From assembly GCA_047495785.1 (NCBI GenBank), contig JBLDXI010000020.1, positions 2,728,001 to 2,792,000 on the forward strand: 64,000 nt of DNA, written 5' to 3'. The notes below the pieces were generated by a model that saw only the letters and a list, made by a program, of their open reading frames with translations, was not told the DNA's origin and did no database searches. Position numbers and translations under genes: made by a program. The DNA comes from Lepidodermella squamata (lineage: Eukaryota; Gastrotricha). Of the stretch, positions 56,967-64,000 are shown piece by piece (the first letter of the stretch is position 1; each line of letters starts with the position of its first letter).

Positions 56967-59900
56967 TTACCGGCGACTTGTAGCGTTGCCAATCGCAACA
57001 TCCTTCAAGCCTTTTTCGTTAAGAAAAGCGCGATAGCTCTTCAAAAACGCTCCTTGCAACTCCTCGGCGCATTGGTAGAACTTAGATTCAGGTGGATTGA
57101 AACGCCGGCAGTTATCAAACATGAGTAAAATGTCGTATTTGAACTGATCGAGGCTGACATACTCGCGCTGGATGATTTTCGTGGCAATGCTGGACAAATC
57201 GATAGGGCAACGAATCACCGAGTAATAAACCGGGTACAACGTGCGGTCGACAGGCTCACGGAACGGCCACGACTTCTTATGCTTCTGCAAATTCGCCAAA
57301 ATCTGCTCGACACCGGCCCAAAAATCGTCCCGGCCCGACATCAACTGAGCTTTGACATCACTGTCATCTTTCCTACACTTCGCGCACAGCCAACTTGCGA
57401 TCCATTTAGCCTCACATTCCGCCACGAAAATACACCGCCCGTGGAACCAATCGCCGCATTTATCGCAAGAAATGTAAAACTCAGCGTCGTCATACGGCGT
57501 TCGGCAAATGCAGTACAACTCATCGCCGAATTCGTTGGTTTTCGGCTCAACAGGTGGTTCTTCGGCGGCGGATTTCGCCGGCTGCTTCTTCGCAGTCGAT
57601 TTGCGAGCGGGTTTCGACGTGCTAGGCTGCTCCACCTTAACAACAGGCGCTTCTTCGACTACAACAGGCTCTTTCGGGGTCTCTTTCGCCCGAGTTCTAG
57701 TTGGCTTGCTAGGCTGCTCAACAACAACAGGGCTAACTGGTTTCTCTTCCTCAGCCACCTTGACAACCGATTTTTTCGCGGTTCTTTTCGACGAAGTTGG
57801 AGCTGGTGCTGGCTCCGAAACTGGAACCGGGGTGTTTACGACTGGTTTCGCCTCAACACGAGGTGGGCTTTTAACTACAGGCTCCGGGGGCACTAATTTC
57901 GGTTTACAATCAACGCAAACGTAAACATCAAGCGCCTGAGCCATTTCTTCAGTCACCCCAACGCAACTGCCATGAAACCAACCTCCACAAGTTTCGCAGC
58001 CGATGTAGAACAAGGTCGGGTTGTAAACTGTTCGGCAAATGCAGTACAACTCCTGATTGGCCGTTGCTGCTTCTTGCTTCGGCGTAGCTTCAACGCTGCC
58101 ACTCAAAGTTGCGCGTAAATCGTCGAAAATATTGCCGACAGCCGGTTGTTCGGCGGCATTCGGTGTTTTCGAGCGGCGGGCCGGTCGGCTGGGTGATTCG
58201 GCGTTTCGGCGCTTTTTCGGCGCCTGGACTTCGGGCGAAACTTCAGCCAGCTTTTCAACGGTTTCCGACGGCTGATTCTTCCGCTTTTTCGCATTTCCAA
58301 CGGGTGGGACAGCCGGGGAAGCAGCTTCGACAGGAGCTTCTTTCTCGGGTTTCGCGCGTTTCTTTCGACCTTCAGATGCGGGTGGTACTGGGGCCGGAGA
58401 TAGGACATTAGTCTCCATTCTCGAGACCTCATTTTCAGGCGCCTTTTTCTTCTTGCGACCTTCACTTTGGGGGGCAGCTAAGGGTGAAGAAACTGACCCT
58501 TCCGGTTTGAGCAACGGCAATCTAGACACAGCTTTCTTAGCAGCATCGGAGGCGATTGGAGATCTGATGGGTGATGGAGTCCTTTCTCGAGCTGGAGGCT
58601 GTTTTGACGAGGGTGAAAAGCTCTTCTCGAGGGAACGACGTTTCGCGGCGATTCGTTGCCGCAACATATTCGCTTTTTCGTCTAGAACGCTCTTGTGGTT
58701 TGAAGACTGAGCGACAGGAAACGTCAACAAGGACGATGCCTGAAAGTATGAAAAAAAATCAATTTTAAATTGAGTATTCAATATTCAATCAAGAGTATTG
58801 ACTAAGTATCTTTCCCCATTCTCAGCATTTAGGGCGGAGAAATCGAACCCTTTTTCAATCTTCGTTTCGTTAAGGCGCAAAATTCATGGATTCAATTCAA
58901 TCAATTCAATCGTAAAATTATAAAATTTTGATGAACTTCTCAGCATTTCTGGTTGAGTTCGCATGACTTATGGATAAGCTTCTTATCAAGTAACAAATCG
59001 GTCAACGAGAGTGAAAAAATCCGGAGAAATTTGGTTTAAAACACAGAAAAAGATCAAAAATGACCAAATCTGTCATCATCATATTTTTGGAAATATTATT
59101 GAAAATAAATTTCAGTAAAATAGTGGAAATGGCATGGAAAAGCGATTCAAGAAACGTCTTCCTAGAATCTCAGTTTATAGTTATCATGCCTAACCGATAA
59201 TTTCCATATTACGCATATTTGCGCCATGAGCCGTCAGTTTACGAGTTATCGTTCAGTCTACAGAGCCCAAATCGATTTTGAGAATCAGTGATTTCAGTGA
59301 AATCCAACATTAACTCCAACATAGCTCAGGGCACAATGCAGCCAAAATAAAAACCAGGTTCAGAGGGCATGAATATCGATCAAGAAACGAAAAATTCGCA
59401 AATAATCAACAATATTTAGTTCCGGGACTTTTAATTTCAGTGCTGGAACCTCAAGTGTTGTAAATATTTAGATCCATCCCAAAAATCGTTTATTAGGTAT
59501 GTTGCTTACCTTGGGTGACATGAAAATCTGGTCATTCGAAACTTGTTTCGACATCGGCGGCGGGGGTGGCTGGGCCTTGCCGCCTCGAGACGGCGTCGGC
59601 GGAGCATCCCTCGGTTCCAACGTCACCAACTGAAACGACCCATCAGGCGGCAGAAGCAAGTACTGGTCAGAAAACAGGCCCTTCACCTTGAACTGGCCAT
59701 TCGACAACTGCGTAATCTTCACCTCCTGATCCTTCACCGGCTCGTTCGGATTTTTCGACGGCGACGGAATCTGCATAACAGCGTCTTTCGGCTTCTTCAC
59801 CGGCGAATCGACCAGCTCATCGTCGTTGCAAACAACCGGCTGCGGCTGGCAGAGCAGGGCCAGCGATGTTTTCGACAAATGTTCGTGGAAATACCGAACC

Positions 59901-62900
59901 TCCCACAGTTGCAAGTAAGAATCGGGCAGCCACGTTTCACTAACCACAGTTTGCCCATCTTTCGTCTCAGTCGTAATTCTGGCCAGGTACTCAAACCTTC
60001 TGTGCTCTTTCGAGTGAAGACGAGCTTTCAGCAGCTGCCTAGTCCTCCTCTCGCCGTTGAAAACATCCGAAAAATAGCAAGTATTAGGCGGAAAATTCGG
60101 CGGTTTCAACGCGATTTGGTCGAATTTTATCGAAGCGGCTAGCGTTTTTAGCTGCAAAGCGACATTGTGGTAAGTCGTGTTGTTATCAGGCCGGGCCATC
60201 GCCCCGGTTTTGAACTCCCAGGCTATGCGGAAACTCGGTTTCGGGGCGATTCCGTTGTACCACAGACTGCCGGCATTCGTTTTTTCGCGAATTATCGACC
60301 CGGTTTGGTTGAAATAACCCGGGCAAATTTCGACGTTTCCACCCTTTCGGGCCATCCAACGCGACTGGTGGTCGGGTAACACGAAAACATTCGGTTTACC
60401 ACCCCTCCGCGGCTGAAATCGATGAATTTCCGATTTCGGCGCGGTTGAAGACCGTCTAATCGGTGGGTTTCGTTTCAGCAAAAATTTCTCATCAGTTTTT
60501 TCACTCAGTTTATCGGCAATTTTCAACAATTCAGTAAGAGACGTCTCATAGCTGATCGGTAAATGCTGGATACAGGCTGGTAAGCTATCCGGTAGGTTGA
60601 AAAATGGTTGCGGGTAAATTTCGCTTAAAAATCGACCCTGTTTAACCGGATTAATGACCATTTCGTTCAAAACTCGCAACTCTTCGCCCGAATTTGAGGA
60701 CATCGCCAATCTCAGGTCCAACAGCTCGTCGATTGATGGCCGAAATGTGTTAGGGACCTGGGCGAAAAGTTGCCGGGTAACAAGTTGCTGGCTGACATTT
60801 ACGACTTCATCGTCAATTTTCGGCTGGAATGATTTTGCAGTGCTTGAGCCGAATTTTCGGTGGTAATTTCGAGCGAGCGATACCAGGTCTGTGGTTTTTT
60901 TCGATTGACGATTGGCGCGCCGACCGGCTCGAACCCAACACCAACCCCCGCCGGCTATTAAACGGTATTCTTCGCCAGGTTGTAGCCACATTCTGTGGTT
61001 CACTCTTTTCGAAAACTGAAATAGAGAAAGATTTCGTAATGAAATTCAAAGCCGAAATTTATTTTTTTGAAATTTTCGCCGAAATATTGGAAATTTAAAG
61101 AATTACTGAACTTTCCCATTTTCATACTAGGAAAAATTGAATTTTAGCCGAAATTTTCGAAAAATAAAACTGCTACCCAAAAATTTCAAAAATATCATCA
61201 TAATTATGAATAATTGCGATAAATGAGAGGAGAGACGAAATAAAATTCCATTTTCAATTATTTTACAATTTTTCGTTCAAAAATGTTAAGCTGGAGCATA
61301 CCTTGACCGGAATTTCCTTTTCCTTGCCATGTTCCGAAAAAGATTCGTCAAAATCTTCGTTTTCATTATCGATATCATCGTGAGTTGTTTCAGCTTCTTC
61401 CAACATTGGCAATCCCAATTTTACTCGTCTCTTCGCCTGCCGCTCAGCTCTCCTTTTGACTCGTTTATCCTCAATTTCCCGCAATTTCGCCATTTCAATG
61501 TCGAATTGCGTCACCTTTTCCAGCCGAAAATAACCACCGTGTTCGTACCAAACCGGTAGAAAAGCGACTAGGCGTAAATTCGACTCGAAAATCAGTAACG
61601 CCAATGCGAAATGTTCAGGCGATGTGCACAGCTCAAGAGCTCGCTTCCAACGGCAATAAAGCGGCGATGACAGCCAAGCTGGCATGAAAAATGCGTTCGA
61701 TCTCGGTATAGACGACTCAACATCGAGAATAGCTATTCGCAAAGCATCGGCGTAATTTGATGGAAACCAGGTAATTTCACCTGGAGATAAATTGGCGATC
61801 AACTGCCAACGAATTTCAAACCGATTATTCGGCGAAGCAATGCAAAATTTGTTCGATAAAAGCCGCTTTCGCTCGTTATCTTGGCTTATTTGCTTCGTAG
61901 ATAATGCAAGGTGGGCATTGACCACGTATTGATTTTCATAGTAACGAAACAGTCCCGAATCACCCAATCGGAAGAACATAGCTCGGTCAGCTTCTCCTGG
62001 CAGCACACCGGCCTCGAAATTTCTCAACTCCGCGATGTCAAAATTCAAAGCAGTTTCGAATCGTCCCTCCAATCCACATTGATACAACTCCTGCATGGTC
62101 AATTCCTTAGTTAAGGTCGTGTCTTCAGTCATTGAGGGTAGCCATCGGTTCATAGATTGGAATAATTCCTGGTCCGTTGGATGGCGAGTTTTTGCAAAGT
62201 GACTCATTATGTTTAAAATGTGTTCGATTGAAGAGTAATAAGCAACGCAAGTCCCGATGCCGATTAAATCGTCTGGTTTCTCTTGATATTCTTCGACATA
62301 CATTCGTCTGCCGGCAAACCTATTAATAGACTTCTAGATTACATGGTGAATTAAATTGATGAAAGACAAACCAATAAAAACGGTTTTTCTTATCGATTCC
62401 AACAAGTAAATGACGGAAAAATCCGCCTTGAGCCAAACTTGCGAACTTGTCGCCATTTGTTTTGAATCCAATGATATTATGCTTTTCACAGATTTCACAT
62501 GTCCAAGGTTCCTCGCTTTCTGCGGGTTTCTAAGTTAATCAGTGAAAATTTTGGAATAATGCCAAGTATTTTGAATATTACCTGAGCGCAATCAGAGCAA
62601 TACAACACTGAGCAAGATGAGCATGGAACGCTAGATGACTTCGAGCATTTCCGACATGTTTTTTCATTGCGATTCTTTTTTTTCGCTGTTTCATCTTTTT
62701 GCTCTTCTGTTTCCAAGGCGATTTCTTGACGAATGACTTGCGTCTAGAAAAGTCAGATCTTGCGATTCCTTTCAAATATTCTGAATAGGTTAACTCACCA
62801 AAAGCAACATTTCGACCAAGCATCGCAAAATGATCAGTCGTTGCTCTCCACTGATAAAAGGAAAGCCGGGAGTATTCGCAGCAGCTTGAGCTTCGATAAG

Positions 62901-63491
62901 CAAATCGAAAAGCACAGGCTGTGCGTTTAAGTACACTTTGCAGACCTCGGGCCACGTGAAAGTGTCCAATGAATGAAACCAGAGCGCAAGAGACTCTCGC
63001 CCATCGATTGTTAAAGGTCTGCCACAGTAAGTGGTACTTGAAGAGACGTCATCTCTCCATAATAGGCGCAAAAATGAGACATAAATCTCGTTGAGTAAAG
63101 AAGAGCATTCCTGTGATGCCACTAAAGCTCCACATAGATCTTCAAATCTGAATGGAGTGAGACGTAATTGCTGATAAAATCGCTTGACGAATTCATGAAC
63201 TATAGCAGCGTTGAACGCAGCTTGTGGCGATAGAAAATGCAAGTCTGAACAACTTGGTGGCAACTGAAAGCGACGTTTCGGTTGCTGGACTGGGCTACTG
63301 AATGGAAGAACGTCAGTTTGAATAAGTATATCGTCATCGCTACTCGCAACTACATCGTCCATCCGAGGATATTCAGGCGGGTAACAAAACAATTTTAATA
63401 GCCTGAAATAAAAATTATTTGTTACCAATGGCTTTGTGCTTTGTGTAGCGGTAATATTATCAATTATCATGATGGAGTCAAGTACTTCCAT
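56967..63491 (-). CDS. BPTF: NURF301/BPTF, largest subunit of the NURF chromatin remodeler
   Basis: Minus-strand exons 63491-62799, 62743-62582, 62529-62372, 62319-61302, 61015-59510 and 58739-56967 sum to 5310 bases (1769 residues), shorter than human or fly homologs. Order: acidic N-terminus, DDT domain (LRLTPFRFEDLCGALV, FTWPEVCKVYL), an N-terminal PHD finger split over two exons (CRKCSKSSSVPCSSC, WTCEICEKH), the BPTF-specific GIDKKNRFYWFAGRR and GEEYRLIAGGGWCWV regions, and a basic low-complexity linker. Two C-terminal PHD fingers (LYCICRTVYN, LYCICRTPYDD) and a bromodomain (NCRRFNPPES with the acetyl-lysine Asn) follow. In the family these bind H3K4me3 and acetylated H4 and scaffold ISWI. 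Two adjacent C-terminal PHDs match the insect-type layout. The start is uncertain: ATG 63491 or ATG 63362, the latter after an acceptor-like TTATTTCAG. Confidence 0.9.
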
Positions 63492-63769
63492 CTCAAAAGT
63501 CTAAAGATGAAAGTGAATCTAAGTCCTTGACAGCAGAGACTTCAGGTAAAATAGCCATTGAAGAATTGAATGTTCCTATGAGAATTTTCGCGGTTGGTTG
63601 TTGATAGCTTCAGAAAAACGTGAAATATAAGGGATCCCCTATCAAGGACTTCAGTTCCCCCGCGGACCACCTGCCTGCCCTCATAACTAGGGAACCTCAG
63701 GATCCCTAGAAAGCAAATTAGATCATTGGGCAGAGGAAAGCCCTATTGTCAAAGGTAATTTGCCAATCC
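63492..63769. other. Intergenic upstream of BPTF
   Basis: 278 bp with a short G/C-richer stretch around 63650-63720 (GGATCCCC … GGATCCCT). It presumably includes the BPTF promoter; no TATA is evident. Confidence 0.4.
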
Positions 63770-63974
63770 TCAGACAGTAGTTTGAATGGCTGTGCTAACT
63801 ATTTTCTCCAGACGTTTGAAGAAAATTAAGGTATTTTTTACAATTCTATTGTCAGCACTAAGCAGCCTTGCAGGGTCGTGGCCAGCAACAGATAAACAGT
63901 CGTAAGAAATATGGTAGGCTAACTGGCTCAGAGGAGTAACGTTACCACAGAACATACATGTAACATCATCAATT
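63770..63974 (-). CDS. Terminal exon of an unidentified minus-strand gene, cut by the window edge
   Basis: An open stretch follows a TTATTTTCAG acceptor (on the minus strand, at about 63975) and ends in TGA at 63770. It encodes IDDVTCMFCGNVTPLSQLAYH followed by YDCLSVAGHDPARLL. The C-x2-C pair could begin a zinc-binding domain, but I do not recognise the family. The rest of the gene lies beyond the right edge. Confidence 0.35.
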
Positions 63975-64000
63975 CTGAAAATAAAATGTTCGATACGGCG

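Noticed and set aside
61000-61302. Treating 59510-61015, 61302-62319 and 62372-63491 as separate genes
   Set aside because: They join in phase and follow BPTF domain order without gaps.
1-64000. CRISPR arrays, rRNA and tRNA genes
   Set aside because: No regularly spaced repeats, rRNA signatures or convincing tRNA cloverleafs were seen by eye; a tRNAscan-type search was not possible here.

Overview
The window is nuclear DNA from an animal. It carries multi-exon genes with short introns, mostly about 40-125 bp, that end in a pyrimidine-rich TTTTCAG-like acceptor. The gene set is metazoan: a full NURF301/BPTF chromatin remodeler subunit, a class XVIII myosin, PLK4, a ZnT5-type zinc transporter, an Hv1 proton channel, annexin and NME8-type domains, and GABA-B-like class C receptors. 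Base composition and gene spacing suggest a compact invertebrate genome. I cannot name the phylum from sequence alone. Nearly all exon chains below were joined by eye, and summed exon lengths divisible by three were used as a check.

Layout. 1-3420: a large inverted-repeat element whose ~495 bp arms look identical, followed by a decayed copy of the arm sequence. 3699-9718: a small Cys-rich gene, then two tandem intronless class C (GABA-B-like) receptors. 10639-15990 (+): a thioredoxin plus three NDK domains (NME8/TXNDC3-like) that reads in frame into a four-repeat annexin. 17295-19990 (-): PLK4. About 22692-26228 (+): ZnT5. 26629-33310 (+): Myosin XVIII. 34197-37790 (+): FRA10AC1 and cytosolic asparaginyl-tRNA synthetase, 97 bp apart. 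37964-42363: an island bounded by two ~200 bp direct copies of the tRNA synthetase 3' flank. It holds two MITE-like elements, a retropepsin-like fragment lacking the catalytic Asp, a possible Crinkler-like header ORF and a trypsin-like peptidase. 42877-45864 (-): Hv1 proton channel. 48813-51668 (+): a third, intron-rich GABA-B-like receptor. 51724-55134 (+): two tandem FAXDC2/methylsterol-oxidase-like hydroxylases. 55433-56815 (+): an ankyrin-repeat protein with an apparent signal peptide. 56967-63491 (-): NURF301/BPTF. The right edge holds the end of one unidentified minus-strand gene.

The neighbours do not form one pathway. Most are housekeeping or signalling genes. The features most worth a second look are the NME8-annexin fusion, an apparent AT-AA intron in the second hydroxylase gene, the repeat-bounded protease/effector-like island, the near-perfect long inverted repeat at the left edge, and acceptor-like sequences just upstream of closely packed start codons, which hint at operons or spliced-leader trans-splicing.
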